Part shown: one piece after another, positions 7,960 to 17,449 of the stretch
Layout of the letters: every line of letters begins with the position of its first letter
How positions within the stretch are numbered: position 1 is the first letter of the stretch
Assembly (NCBI GenBank): GCA_002332615.1
Contig: DDAL01000024.1
Coordinates: 28,414-91,618 of the forward strand
Direction of reading: 5' to 3'
DNA length: 63,205 nucleotides
Origin: Sphingobacteriaceae bacterium UBA2059
Lineage (GTDB): Bacteria > Bacteroidota > Bacteroidia > Sphingobacteriales > Sphingobacteriaceae
Notes under the pieces: model-generated
Databases searched by the model: none
What the model was told of the DNA's origin: nothing
What the model saw: only the letters and a program-made list of their open reading frames with translations
Position numbers and translations under genes: made by a program

Positions 7960-10900
7960 ATGTCTTATAAAAAGGATAATAAAATTAAAAGTAACTTCAC
8001 CTCAATTACTATTAGTCTGGCATCTCCTGAGTCTATATTGGAGCGTTCCAGCGGTGAAGTACTTAAGCCCGAAACAATTAATTACAGAACGTATAAGCCT
8101 GAACGTGACGGCTTGTTTTGTGAGCGTATTTTTGGTCCCGTAAAGGATTATGAATGCCATTGCGGAAAGTATAAACGTATACGTTATAAGGGCATCGTGT
8201 GTGACAGGTGTGGTGTTGAAGTAACTGAAAAAAAGGTTCGCCGCGAGAGAATGGGGCACATCAGCCTGGTAGTTCCTGTCGCTCATATATGGTACTTTCG
8301 TTCCCTTCCTAATAAAATTGGTTATCTCCTTGGCTTGCCGACAAAAAGGCTTGATCTGATAATTTACTATGAGCGATATGTGGTAATTCAGCCAGGTATC
8401 AAGGAAGCTGACGGCATTAACAAGATGGACTTCCTTACGGAAGAGGAATACCTTGATATTCTCGATACTCTTCCTAAAGAGAATCAGTATCTGGACGATA
8501 AAGACCCTCAGAAGTTTGTTGCTAAAATGGGAGCTGAAGCTTTGGAAGACCTGTTAAGCAGATTAAACCTGGATCAGCAATCCTATGATTTACGACACCA
8601 GGCTGCCAATGAAACTTCCCAGCAACGTAAAAACGAGGCCTTAAAACGCCTTCAGGTTGTTGAGGCTTTCCGTGGAGCAAGGAAAAATATAGAGAACAAG
8701 CCGGAGTGGATGATTGTGAAGATTGTTCCGGTTATCCCTCCTGAGCTGCGTCCTTTGGTGCCTTTGGAAGGCGGACGCTTTGCTACATCAGATTTAAATG
8801 ATCTTTACCGGCGGGTAATAATCCGTAACAACAGATTAAAACGACTTATAGAAATCAAAGCGCCGGAGGTGATCTTACGTAATGAAAAACGTATGCTTCA
8901 GGAGGCTGTTGACTCTTTGTTTGACAACTCACGTAAGGTGAATGCTGTGAAGACAGAGGGTAACAGAGCTTTAAAATCTTTATCAGATATTCTTAAGGGA
9001 AAGCAAGGTCGCTTCCGCCAGAACTTACTTGGAAAACGTGTGGATTATTCTGCCCGTTCAGTTATTGTGGTTGGACCAAACCTTAAACTTCACGAATGTG
9101 GATTGCCTAAAGACATGGCTGCTGAACTCTTCAAACCGTTTATCATCCGCAAGATGATTGAAAGGGGAGTTGTGAAGACAGTCAAGTCGGCAAAGAAGAT
9201 CGTTGACCGTAAAGATCCTATTGTTTGGGACATTCTTGAAAATGTCTTAAAGGGGCACCCGGTGCTATTAAACCGTGCGCCTACGTTGCACAGATTAGGT
9301 ATTCAGGCCTTTCAGCCGAAATTAGTTGAAGGCAAAGCTATTCAGCTTCACCCCTTGGTGTGTACTGCATTCAACGCCGACTTTGACGGTGACCAGATGG
9401 CGGTGCATTTACCTTTGGGCAATGCAGCAATCCTGGAGGCTCAGATACTGATGCTGGCGTCTCACAATATTCTGAATCCGGCCAACGGTACTCCTATCAC
9501 TGTTCCTTCTCAGGATATGGTTCTCGGTTTATACTATATTACTAAAGGGCGTAAAACTGATGAGACAAGGATAGTAAAAGGCCAGGGGCTTACTTTCTAT
9601 TCTGCCGAAGAAGTAATTATCGCTTACAATGAGAAGAAGATAGACCTGCATGCTTTCATAAAAGTGAAGGCTAAGGTTAAGGAAAGCGACGGCACTTTAG
9701 TAAGCAAGCTTATTGACACCACCGTAGGCAGAGTTCTGTTTAATCAGGTAGTTCCTGAAGAGATGGGATATATCAATGAACTTCTTACCAAGAAGTCATT
9801 GCGGGATATTATCGGCCACGTAGTGAAAACTACCGGTATGGCAAGAGCAGCACAGTTCCTTGACGAAATTAAAGAACTAGGATTTCAGATGGCTTTCCGT
9901 GGAGGTTTATCTTTCAACCTGCAAGATCTTAATATTCCAGAGGCCAAAGTAACGCTTATTCAGCAAGCCTCTAAGGAGGTAGAAGATGTAATGAACAACT
10001 ATAATATGGGTTTCATTACAAATAATGAGCGTTACAACCAGATTATCGACATATGGACCCGTATCAACAATCGCCTGACGGCGAATGTGATGGAGATCCT
10101 GTCAAATGATAACCAAGGCTTTAACTCCGTGTATATGATGCTTGATTCAGGGGCACGTGGATCCAAGGAGCAGATTCGTCAGCTTTGCGGTATGCGTGGA
10201 CTGATGGCGAAGCCTCAAAAGTCAGGTTCAGGGGGGGAGATTATTGAAAACCCGATTATATCTAACTTTAAAGAAGGGCTTTCGGTATTAGAATACTTTA
10301 TTTCTACCCACGGTGCTCGTAAAGGTTTGGCCGATACGGCATTGAAAACAGCCGATGCGGGTTATCTGACCCGACGTTTACACGACGTTGCTCAGGATAT
10401 GATTGTAGGCGAAAATGATTGCGGAACTTTAAGAGGTATTTATACAACAGCCTTAAAGGATAACGAAGACATTGTTGAGCCTTTATATGACCGTATCTTA
10501 GGCCGTACATCTTTACATGATGTTTATGATCCTATCGACGGAAGCCTTATAATAGCCGCTAATGAAGATATAACAGAAGAGATTGCATATAAAATTGATC
10601 ATTCTGCCCTGGAAGGGGTGGAAATTCGTTCTGTATTAACTTGTGAAAGTCACCGCGGAGTATGTGCTCTGTGTTATGGAAGAAATCTTGCTACCGGTAA
10701 GAGGGTCCAGACAGGCGAAGCCGCCGGTGTAATTGCCGCACAGTCAATTGGAGAACCGGGAACTCAGCTTACGCTGCGTACCTTCCACGTGGGTGGTACC
10801 GCATCGAATATCGCCGCAGAATCTCAGATCAATGCTAAATTTGAAGGTATCATTGAATTTGAAAACATGCGGACTGTTTCCTATGAAACAGAAGACGGGC

Positions 10901-12234
10901 CTGTTGATGTAGTTCTTGGCCGCTCAGGTGAGTTCAGAATCTCAGATCCTAAGACCAGAAGGGTGATTGTCACCAATAACATTCCGTATGGTTCTTACTT
11001 ATATGTTAAAGAAGGGGATAAAGTTGAAAAAGGCGATCGTATTTGTAGCTGGGATCCGTACAACGCGGTAATTATATCAGAGTTTACCGGGAAGATTCAG
11101 TTTGAATCTATCATTGAAGGCGTAACCTTCCGTGAAGAATCAGACGAGCAGACCGGGCACAGAGAAAAAGTGATCATCGATACGAGAGACAAGACGAAGA
11201 ACCCTGTGATCCGTATTACAGATAATAAGGGTAATGATGTTAAATCTTATAATATTCCTGTAGGTGCTCACATTTCGGTTGATGAGAATGAGAAAGTGAA
11301 GATGGGCGAAGTGATTGCGAAGATACCTCGATCAACCGGTAAGACACGAGATATTACGGGTGGTCTTCCGCGCGTGACGGAACTTTTCGAAGCACGTAAT
11401 CCGTCAAATCCTGCTGTTGTAACAGAAATTGATGGTGTTGTAACTTTGGGTGGTGTTAAACGTGGTAACCGCGAAATATCTATAGAATCTAAAGACGGAC
11501 AGATAAAGAAATACCTTGTTCCTTTATCAAAGCACATCCTTGTTCAGGATAATGACTTTGTGAAGGCTGGTATGCAACTTTCGGACGGTTCTATCTCTCC
11601 TGCAGATATATTGGCTATTAAAGGCCCTGCCGCAGTTCAAGAGTATCTTGTTAATGGAATTCAGGAAGTTTACCGTTTGCAGGGTGTAAAGATCAATGAT
11701 AAACACTTCGAAGTGATTGTTCATCAGATGATGCAGAAGGTTCAGATTGAGGATCCGGGAGATACACGCTTCTTAGAGAAGGATGCGGTCGACCGTTGGG
11801 ACTTTATGATGGAAAACGACGAGATTTACGATAAGAAAGTTGTAACTGATCCCGGAGATTCTCCAAATCTCAAAGCCGGTCAGATTATTTCTGTAAGAAA
11901 GCTCAGAGAAGAAAACTCTATTCTTAAACGTAAAGATATGAAGCTGGCTGAAGCACGCGATGCTATTGCTGCCACTTCTAGTCAAATCCTTCAGGGTATA
12001 ACCCGAGCTTCACTCGGAACGAAATCGTTCTTTGCAGCTGCTTCCTTCCAAGAAACAACTAAAGTGCTTAACGAAGCAGCAATCAGCGGTAAAAAAGACA
12101 ATCTGTTAGGATTGAAAGAGAATATCATTGTAGGCCATCTTATACCTTCGGGTACCGGTTTGCGTAGTTATGAGAGAATCATTGTTGGTTCTCAGGAAGA
12201 ATACGATAAGCTGATGGCCTCCAAGGCTGAATAA
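7960..12234 (+). CDS. rpoC: DNA-directed RNA polymerase subunit beta'
   Basis: This is a 1424-residue beta' subunit. The N-terminal zinc-binding cysteines are C66, C68, C81 and C84. The catalytic NADFDGDQ motif, whose aspartates chelate Mg2+, is at residues 472-479. The trigger-loop region contains GEPGTQLTLRTFHVGG and the C-terminus has GLKENIIVGHLIPSGTG. Length and motif order match intact Bacteroidetes beta'. A strong 17-bp hairpin follows at 12264. Confidence 0.98.
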   Translation: MSYKKDNKIKSNFTSITISLASPESILERSSGEVLKPETINYRTYKPERDGLFCERIFGPVKDYECHCGKYKRIRYKGIVCDRCGVEVTEKKVRRERMGHISLVVPVAHIWYFRSLPNKIGYLLGLPTKRLDLIIYYERYVVIQPGIKEADGINKMDFLTEEEYLDILDTLPKENQYLDDKDPQKFVAKMGAEALEDLLSRLNLDQQSYDLRHQAANETSQQRKNEALKRLQVVEAFRGARKNIENKPEWMIVKIVPVIPPELRPLVPLEGGRFATSDLNDLYRRVIIRNNRLKRLIEIKAPEVILRNEKRMLQEAVDSLFDNSRKVNAVKTEGNRALKSLSDILKGKQGRFRQNLLGKRVDYSARSVIVVGPNLKLHECGLPKDMAAELFKPFIIRKMIERGVVKTVKSAKKIVDRKDPIVWDILENVLKGHPVLLNRAPTLHRLGIQAFQPKLVEGKAIQLHPLVCTAFNADFDGDQMAVHLPLGNAAILEAQILMLASHNILNPANGTPITVPSQDMVLGLYYITKGRKTDETRIVKGQGLTFYSAEEVIIAYNEKKIDLHAFIKVKAKVKESDGTLVSKLIDTTVGRVLFNQVVPEEMGYINELLTKKSLRDIIGHVVKTTGMARAAQFLDEIKELGFQMAFRGGLSFNLQDLNIPEAKVTLIQQASKEVEDVMNNYNMGFITNNERYNQIIDIWTRINNRLTANVMEILSNDNQGFNSVYMMLDSGARGSKEQIRQLCGMRGLMAKPQKSGSGGEIIENPIISNFKEGLSVLEYFISTHGARKGLADTALKTADAGYLTRRLHDVAQDMIVGENDCGTLRGIYTTALKDNEDIVEPLYDRILGRTSLHDVYDPIDGSLIIAANEDITEEIAYKIDHSALEGVEIRSVLTCESHRGVCALCYGRNLATGKRVQTGEAAGVIAAQSIGEPGTQLTLRTFHVGGTASNIAAESQINAKFEGIIEFENMRTVSYETEDGPVDVVLGRSGEFRISDPKTRRVIVTNNIPYGSYLYVKEGDKVEKGDRICSWDPYNAVIISEFTGKIQFESIIEGVTFREESDEQTGHREKVIIDTRDKTKNPVIRITDNKGNDVKSYNIPVGAHISVDENEKVKMGEVIAKIPRSTGKTRDITGGLPRVTELFEARNPSNPAVVTEIDGVVTLGGVKRGNREISIESKDGQIKKYLVPLSKHILVQDNDFVKAGMQLSDGSISPADILAIKGPAAVQEYLVNGIQEVYRLQGVKINDKHFEVIVHQMMQKVQIEDPGDTRFLEKDAVDRWDFMMENDEIYDKKVVTDPGDSPNLKAGQIISVRKLREENSILKRKDMKLAEARDAIAATSSQILQGITRASLGTKSFFAAASFQETTKVLNEAAISGKKDNLLGLKENIIVGHLIPSGTGLRSYERIIVGSQEEYDKLMASKAE

Positions 12235-12263
12235 CAGAATACCAGGTAGTATTTACTGAAATT

Positions 12264-12304
12264 ATAACAAAGTCCTCCTGATACAGGAGGACTTTGTTAT
12301 TTTT
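12264..12304 (+). terminator. Perfect 17-bp hairpin terminator after rpoC
   Basis: ATAACAAAGTCCTCCTG (12264-12280) pairs without mismatch with 12284-12300 around a 3-nt ATA loop and is followed by TTTT. It ends only 5 nt before the ATG of the DUF3467 gene, so it could also control translation or read-through into that gene. Confidence 0.85.
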
Positions 12305-12309
12305 ACGCT

Positions 12310-12621
12310 ATGGATAATCAGAATACAGAAAATCAGTTGAATATCGAGCTGCCAGAAGATATCGCAGATGGAATCTACTCCAATCTTGCAATCATTACAC
12401 ACTCAAACTCGGAGTTCGTGTTAGACTTTATACGGGTTATGCCTGGGGTTGAAAAAGCTAAAGTGCGATCACGGATCATTCTTACTCCTGAGCATGCAAA
12501 AAGACTCTTAAACGCTTTAGAAGATAACATCGAAAAGTTTGAAAACTCGAACGGTCGCATAAACCTTGAAGAGGACGGAGGCATTCCCCTTAGCTTCGGA
12601 GGTCCTACTGCCCAAGCTTAA
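12310..12621 (+). CDS. DUF3467 family protein
   Basis: This 103-residue protein looks like DUF3467 (PF11950), a small family of unknown function often found near rpoC in Bacteroidetes. The core runs from GIYSNLAIITHSNSEFVLDFIRVMPG through KVRSRIILTPEHAKRLLNALEDNI; a flexible Gly/Pro-rich tail follows. No catalytic motif, signal peptide or membrane segment is visible. The ATG is 9 nt after the stem of the rpoC terminator, leaving no room for a separate promoter after the hairpin. Its 3' end overlaps the miaA stop region on the other strand by 4 nt. Confidence 0.85.
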   Translation: MDNQNTENQLNIELPEDIADGIYSNLAIITHSNSEFVLDFIRVMPGVEKAKVRSRIILTPEHAKRLLNALEDNIEKFENSNGRINLEEDGGIPLSFGGPTAQA

Positions 12622-13532
12622 TCAAGCCTGGTCTTTATGTAGTTAATAATTGCGTCTACCTGACAAGGCTGAAACCACTCTATAGAAGGGTCCCTTCTAA
12701 ACCATGTGAGCTGCCTTTTAGCAAAGCGACGGGTGTTTTGCTTAATGAGGCCTACCGCTTCTTCAAGGTTTGAGGCGCCATTGAAATAGTCAAATAGCTC
12801 AGTATATCCAACGGTTGAAAGAGCATTAAGATCGCTGAAAGGAACCAACCCCCTTGCTTCCTCAAGGAGTCCTTGGCGCATCATCTGGTCTACACGTTGG
12901 TTGATCCGCTCATATAACTCTGCACGTTCTAAGGTTAGGCTGATATGGATCCGGTTAAAAGATCTCGGCTTTAAGTCAGCAATCCTATATGAAGAAAAAG
13001 GCTTGCCCGTCGTACGGATCACCTCAAGCGCCCGAATGATACGATGAGGGTTTTTAATATCCACGCTGTCGTAATATAAAGGATCGAGCCGTCTTAATTC
13101 TTCGCTTAAAGCTAGTAGTCCTTTTTCAGATAGCTCCAGGTTGAGTCGCTCCCGAACAGATGAAGGAACTTTAGGCAAATCGTCAAACCCCTCCGTTACA
13201 GCCTTTATATATAAACCGGAGCCACCCGTTAATACAACAACGCGCTTGGTTTCGAACAATCTATTCAGGAGAGACAGAGCCTCTCTTTCGTAATCGCCAA
13301 CAGAGTAGTCCTGATGTATTGAAATCGAATCAATGAAGTGGTGTTTTGCCTGCTCCAGTTCATCCCGGCTTGGCTTTGCAGTGCCAATGGACATTTCCTT
13401 ATAGAACTGCCTTGAATCTGCCGAAACTATGTCCGTGTTAAATGCCCTTGCTATTTTAATAGCAAGGGCGGTTTTCCCTACAGCGGTGGGGCCGCTTATA
13501 ACAATTAATATATTTTGTTTCTCAATATTCAC
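12618..13532 (-). CDS. miaA: tRNA dimethylallyltransferase MiaA
   Basis: MiaA transfers a dimethylallyl group to N6 of adenosine 37 in tRNAs reading UNN codons. The 304-residue protein has the P-loop GPTAVGKTAL near residues 14-23, the SADSRQFYKEMSIGTAKPS block that binds substrate, and the GGSGLYIKAV motif. The start at 13532 is GTG; it places the P-loop at the usual distance from the N-terminus. It lies 24 nt downstream of the pRiA4b ORF-3-like gene on the same strand, so cotranscription is likely. The end is convergent with the DUF3467 gene. Confidence 0.97.
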   Translation of the reverse strand: MNIEKQNILIVISGPTAVGKTALAIKIARAFNTDIVSADSRQFYKEMSIGTAKPSRDELEQAKHHFIDSISIHQDYSVGDYEREALSLLNRLFETKRVVVLTGGSGLYIKAVTEGFDDLPKVPSSVRERLNLELSEKGLLALSEELRRLDPLYYDSVDIKNPHRIIRALEVIRTTGKPFSSYRIADLKPRSFNRIHISLTLERAELYERINQRVDQMMRQGLLEEARGLVPFSDLNALSTVGYTELFDYFNGASNLEEAVGLIKQNTRRFAKRQLTWFRRDPSIEWFQPCQVDAIINYIKTRLD

Positions 13533-13556
13533 CTTAAAAGAAGAGACTTAAAGAAA

Positions 13557-14204
13557 TCAGTAATCATCATCGTTTACTACTTCTTCGTCCTGCGGAAACT
13601 CTTCACCTTCATTAAAGTCGTCCATAAACTCATTCTTTTCTTCTTCAGGTTTTCCGGTAGTTCCTTCCAATTCGTCTACGGAGTTCACGGTGCCCATTTC
13701 GCTTGTATCTTCATCGCCAAAACCATATTCTGTTTCGCTCAAAAAGTCAAAACCGCCCTCTTCTTCCTCCGTATCAGCCACCGTTACAACACTTCCCGGA
13801 GGCAATGGTGCAGAGCCCTCCACACGCGCTATAAATGGATATTCTTTACTCTTATCTTCGTCTAATATCTTTATGAGCTCTACATGGAAATCATAAGGTC
13901 TGTCAAAATTATATATATAGTAAAATTTTTGATGAGGATCATCTACAAAGCGACTCACTTTAGTGCCTTCCATAGAAATAACACCCCGTTCAAGCTTGCT
14001 TTCAGTAGGCATGAAAGCAATTTCTTCTCCTTTATGCCAAAAGTCATTGCTTACAAAAAAAGACGACGGCTGGTCTATCTTATATCCCGTAGTTTTGTGG
14101 ATAGCCCTGTGAAGGTCATCAAAGGTTTGAGATGATTTAATTTCAATATCTCTGGTGATATCGTCATAATCTTCAAATGTCACCCTAAATCTATAAACAG
14201 CCAT
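13557..14204 (-). CDS. Plasmid pRiA4b ORF-3-like protein with acidic tail
   Basis: Residues 1 to about 140 resemble the pRiA4b ORF-3-like family (PF07929), sometimes labelled 'IS1096 element passenger TnpR family'. The characteristic pattern is YRFRVTFEDYDDITRDIEI, then FDDLHRAIHKTTGYK and FFVSNDFWHKGEEIA. The last 70 or so residues are rich in Asp and Glu and probably disordered. Function is unknown. There are no recombinase catalytic residues or flanking repeats, so the transposon-like name should not be read as a mobile element. It sits between the nucleotidyltransferase and miaA genes on one strand. Confidence 0.8.
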   Translation of the reverse strand: MAVYRFRVTFEDYDDITRDIEIKSSQTFDDLHRAIHKTTGYKIDQPSSFFVSNDFWHKGEEIAFMPTESKLERGVISMEGTKVSRFVDDPHQKFYYIYNFDRPYDFHVELIKILDEDKSKEYPFIARVEGSAPLPPGSVVTVADTEEEEGGFDFLSETEYGFGDEDTSEMGTVNSVDELEGTTGKPEEEKNEFMDDFNEGEEFPQDEEVVNDDDY

Positions 14205-14277
14205 CGTATTTTATTTATAAAAGTTTTTAAAACTAACAGACCATAAACGCGCTTGCGTTTGGAAAGTTTAGATTAAT

Positions 14278-15690
14278 TTATAATAGTTGCCTAACCGGTT
14301 TTAGACCTAACTCACCGGCTTTTTTTAAGGCGAACTTCAAAGCTTCGTCCCGTGTATTCGATATTTCACCTTCAAGGATACCTTCCCTTATATAATTTTT
14401 AATCAGGCCCACTTCTTTTCCGGCTTTCAGGTTAAAAAGTTCCATTATATCGTTTCCTGATACTGGCGGCTGCCAGTTTCTTATCTGGTCACGTTCTTCG
14501 ACCGACTTAAGCTTCTGCTTAACCAGTTCAAAGTTTTGTCTGTACTTTTTCTTTTTATACTCGTTTTTAGTGGTTACGTCGGCATGGCAAAGAAGCATTA
14601 GCGCTTCTATATCCTCGCCTGCGTCAAAAAGCAAACGCCTGACGGCAGAATCTGTAATTAAGGCCTGAGCAAGTACTATAGGCCTTAAATGGAGCTGGAC
14701 CAGCTTTTGAACAAACTTCATTTTTTCGTTAAGAGGAAGTTTTAGCTGTGAGAATATCTTCGGAACCATTCTGGCTCCTTTATCTTCATGCCCATGGAAG
14801 CTCCAACCGTGTAGAGGGTCGAAGCGCTTAGTAGCGGGCTTAGCAATATCATGCAATATTGCGGCCCAGCGTAGCCAGAGGTCATCGCTCATAGCTGCTA
14901 CATTATCGAGCACCTCAAGCGTGTGATAGAAATTATCTTTATGACCCTTGCCATTTATCACTTCCACTCCATAAAGCTGAGCCATCTGAGGAAATATAAG
15001 TTCCAGTAATCCTGTATCAAACAGATATTCAAAGCCTACAGACGGACACTCACTCAGTATGATCTTATTAAGCTCATCTGTAACGCGTTCCTTTGATACA
15101 ATCCCTATTCGTTCCTTGTTAAGCTTTATCGCATTAATAGCTTCCTCGTCAATTACGAAATGGAGCTGTGCTGCAAAGCGTATTGCGCGCATCATTCTCA
15201 AAGGGTCGTCCGAAAATGTTTCCCTGGCATCGAGGGGAGTACGTATCAATCGCAAATCCATGTCCTCAATCCCTTTAAACGGGTCGGTTAATTCACCATA
15301 AGAATCTTTATTCAGGCTTATGGCTAATGTATTAATAGTAAAATCGCGCCTTTTCTGATCGTCTTCAAGCGTCCCGTCTTCCACTATAGGCTTTCGCGAA
15401 TTACTTCTATAGGACTCTTTTCTGGCGCCAACAAACTCAACCTCAAGATCGTTATATCGAAGCATCGCAGTGCCAAAGTTCTTAAAAATAGAAACAGCAG
15501 TCCCCAGCGCTTTGCCAACTTTTTCCGCATAGTCTATTCCGTTTCCAATAACAAGAATATCAATATCTTTAGATTGCCTTTTCAAAAAAATATCTCTCAC
15601 ATAACCGCCTATAACAAACACAGAAATGCCTTGTTCATCGGCAATAGATCCGAGTTTTTTGAATAAAGGGTTGCAGAGGTATTGTTCCAT
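14278..15690 (-). CDS. cca: CCA tRNA nucleotidyltransferase / poly(A) polymerase-type protein with HD domain
   Basis: The 470-residue protein begins with a class II nucleotidyltransferase head: GGYVRDIFL near residues 28-36 and the metal-binding DIDILV at about 42-47. The RRDFTINTLAI block and the RMMRAIRFAAQL tRNA-binding segment follow. The second half carries an HD phosphohydrolase domain with WAAILHDIAKPAT. This architecture fits an enzyme that adds or repairs the 3' CCA of tRNA, as expected here since both tRNA genes lack an encoded CCA. It could also have poly(A) polymerase activity; the sequence does not decide. The 202-nt upstream gap contains a short GTTTCAT/ATGAAAC inverted repeat. 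Confidence 0.9.
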   Translation of the reverse strand: MEQYLCNPLFKKLGSIADEQGISVFVIGGYVRDIFLKRQSKDIDILVIGNGIDYAEKVGKALGTAVSIFKNFGTAMLRYNDLEVEFVGARKESYRSNSRKPIVEDGTLEDDQKRRDFTINTLAISLNKDSYGELTDPFKGIEDMDLRLIRTPLDARETFSDDPLRMMRAIRFAAQLHFVIDEEAINAIKLNKERIGIVSKERVTDELNKIILSECPSVGFEYLFDTGLLELIFPQMAQLYGVEVINGKGHKDNFYHTLEVLDNVAAMSDDLWLRWAAILHDIAKPATKRFDPLHGWSFHGHEDKGARMVPKIFSQLKLPLNEKMKFVQKLVQLHLRPIVLAQALITDSAVRRLLFDAGEDIEALMLLCHADVTTKNEYKKKKYRQNFELVKQKLKSVEERDQIRNWQPPVSGNDIMELFNLKAGKEVGLIKNYIREGILEGEISNTRDEALKFALKKAGELGLKPVRQLL

Positions 15691-15892
15691 AACAGTATGC
15701 TACTCTTGTTTATACAATATCAAGATGCAAGGGGTTACAAAAGTATAATATTGTTTTATTAAAAGTCCTTACAAAGCCAGAACTCTTCAATTCTTTTTAA
15801 TTCCGGTGGTAAACGGAGGGTTTCATGCCTGTGGCAACCCCCTATGAAACAATCCTTTTAAATTTTAACAGGAGCCTCCTTTTGACTTTACA

Positions 15893-16456
15893 TTACTTTC
15901 GTATGAAAGCAAAGCGTCCATCCGCCTCGAGCTTCATAATGGTTGATGGCGGATTGAGCGATTTAACTGACTGATCAATATCAACTACATAATCAGCTCC
16001 CCGAATTATTTCCTCATCAATTTCCTCAAACGAAGATGGAGAGCGCTGTCCGCTAAGATTGGCAGAGGTTGATAAAAGTGGCTTTTTAAGTTTTTCGATC
16101 AACTTTTGACAAAACGGATGTTTACAAATGCGAATTGCAAGGGTTCCGTCTTCAGCTATGACGTTTTCAGGAAGATTTTTCGCTCCCGAGTAAATAATCG
16201 TCAAAGGTTTCTCTGCATAGTCAATAAGATCGTAGGCTATGTCAGGAACCTGGCTTACGTAGCTTTGAAGCTTGTTTTCGCTATCAAGCAGTACAATCAT
16301 GCTCTTATTTTTCTCCCTACCCTTTAGCTCGAAAACCCTTTCAACAGCATTCGCATTTGTAGCGTCACAGCCAATACCCCAAATAGTATCAGTAGGGTAC
16401 ACAATGATTCCTCCGCTTTTAAGTACCTCCAAAGCCCTGTCAAGTTCTTCTTTCAT
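15893..16456 (-). CDS. L-threonylcarbamoyladenylate synthase (Sua5/YciO/YrdC family)
   Basis: This 187-residue YrdC-domain protein makes threonylcarbamoyl-AMP from threonine, bicarbonate and ATP, the first step of t6A37 tRNA modification. The N-terminal YPTDTIWGIGCDA motif and the KGREKNKSMIVLL segment are diagnostic, and LLSTSANLSGQ closes the active site. It has only the catalytic domain, like TsaC, without the C-terminal Sua5 domain. Its start overlaps the end of the upstream GT9 gene by 17 nt, so it is the last gene of the dapD-GT2-GT9-yrdC run. Confidence 0.93.
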   Translation of the reverse strand: MKEELDRALEVLKSGGIIVYPTDTIWGIGCDATNANAVERVFELKGREKNKSMIVLLDSENKLQSYVSQVPDIAYDLIDYAEKPLTIIYSGAKNLPENVIAEDGTLAIRICKHPFCQKLIEKLKKPLLSTSANLSGQRSPSSFEEIDEEIIRGADYVVDIDQSVKSLNPPSTIMKLEADGRFAFIRK

Positions 16457-17444
16457 TTAATATCTCCAGTAATTTTTTATGATGGATGTCGTGAGCACAC
16501 CTAAAATGCCCTTCAGGGCAGGATGTATGCCCATGTAAACCGCAAGGGCGGCAATACAGGTTATAATCGATCTGAACAAGGTAGCTGACGTCTGATAAAG
16601 GGCCGAAGCCAAAGGCCGGCACCGTGGAACAGTAAATAACTGTAACAGGGGCATTCATTGCTGAGGCGAAGTGTACAGGTGCCGAATCGTTTACGTAATT
16701 CATACAGGCACCTTTCATAAGTGCGGCAGAAGCAAGGAAAGAAAGTCTTCCGCACAGGTTTACACAGTCTTTATTGCCGGCCTGTTCTAGAATACTATTA
16801 GCTAGTTGCTGATCTTTAGGTCCGCCGATAAGGTAAATTTTGATACCGGCGGGAACTTTACTTATGAAATTTGCCCAATACGTGGGAGGGTATTGCTTTG
16901 TCTGCCACACCGACGCCGGTGCACAGCATATATAAGTGCCCTTTTGTAACACCTTAACCGACTCAAAGTCTTCTTTCGCCGGATAAAGGCGGGGCATTGC
17001 CGGCTTTGCACCAACAATATCATCAATGAGCAAGTGATTGCGTTCTATTTCGTGCATCCTGCCTTCTTTCTCCATAAGATGCTTACGGCGAAAACGAAAC
17101 AAACCTGATAGGGGATTTTTATCAAAGCCACGGGTAATGTCAGCCCCCGAAAGCACAGTGAGCAGGCCCGAAGAAAGATAACGCTGAAGGTTAATCACCT
17201 CCGAGTAATGCTCCTGCCGGATATCCCGTATTAACCTAAACAGATTTCTAAGTTTCCTTCTATTCTTGCCCCATACCCATACCCGGCCTATATAAGGGTG
17301 GCCCTTAAAAAGTGTTTCATTTCCCTCTCTTACCAATACATCAATACGCTGATTGGGAAAATGTTGTTGTATGCTTTCCACTACGCTGGTAGCAAGCACA
17401 ACATCGCCGATATATGCCGTTTGTATGATAAGGTATTTATGCAT
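16440..17444 (-). CDS. Glycosyltransferase family 9 (heptosyltransferase-like)
   Basis: The 334-residue protein has the GT9 layout: an N-terminal Rossmann domain starting LIIQTAYIGDVVLATSVVESI, and a C-terminal nucleotide-sugar domain with YLIGGPKDQ near residue 210 and the NDSAPVHFASAMNAPVTVIY block around residue 255. Members such as WaaC/WaaF add heptose to the lipopolysaccharide inner core in the cytoplasm. The exact sugar is not predictable. A Cys/His-rich tail (CRPCGLHGHTSC) is present. It starts 5 nt after GT2 and overlaps the yrdC-type gene. Confidence 0.9.
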   Translation of the reverse strand: MHKYLIIQTAYIGDVVLATSVVESIQQHFPNQRIDVLVREGNETLFKGHPYIGRVWVWGKNRRKLRNLFRLIRDIRQEHYSEVINLQRYLSSGLLTVLSGADITRGFDKNPLSGLFRFRRKHLMEKEGRMHEIERNHLLIDDIVGAKPAMPRLYPAKEDFESVKVLQKGTYICCAPASVWQTKQYPPTYWANFISKVPAGIKIYLIGGPKDQQLANSILEQAGNKDCVNLCGRLSFLASAALMKGACMNYVNDSAPVHFASAMNAPVTVIYCSTVPAFGFGPLSDVSYLVQIDYNLYCRPCGLHGHTSCPEGHFRCAHDIHHKKLLEILNERRT

Positions 17445-17449
17445 TCAAT

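Noticed and set aside
13557..14204. Mobile element implied by the 'IS1096 passenger/TnpR' family label
   Set aside because: No transposase, terminal repeats or target duplication around it, and the neighbours are core genes.
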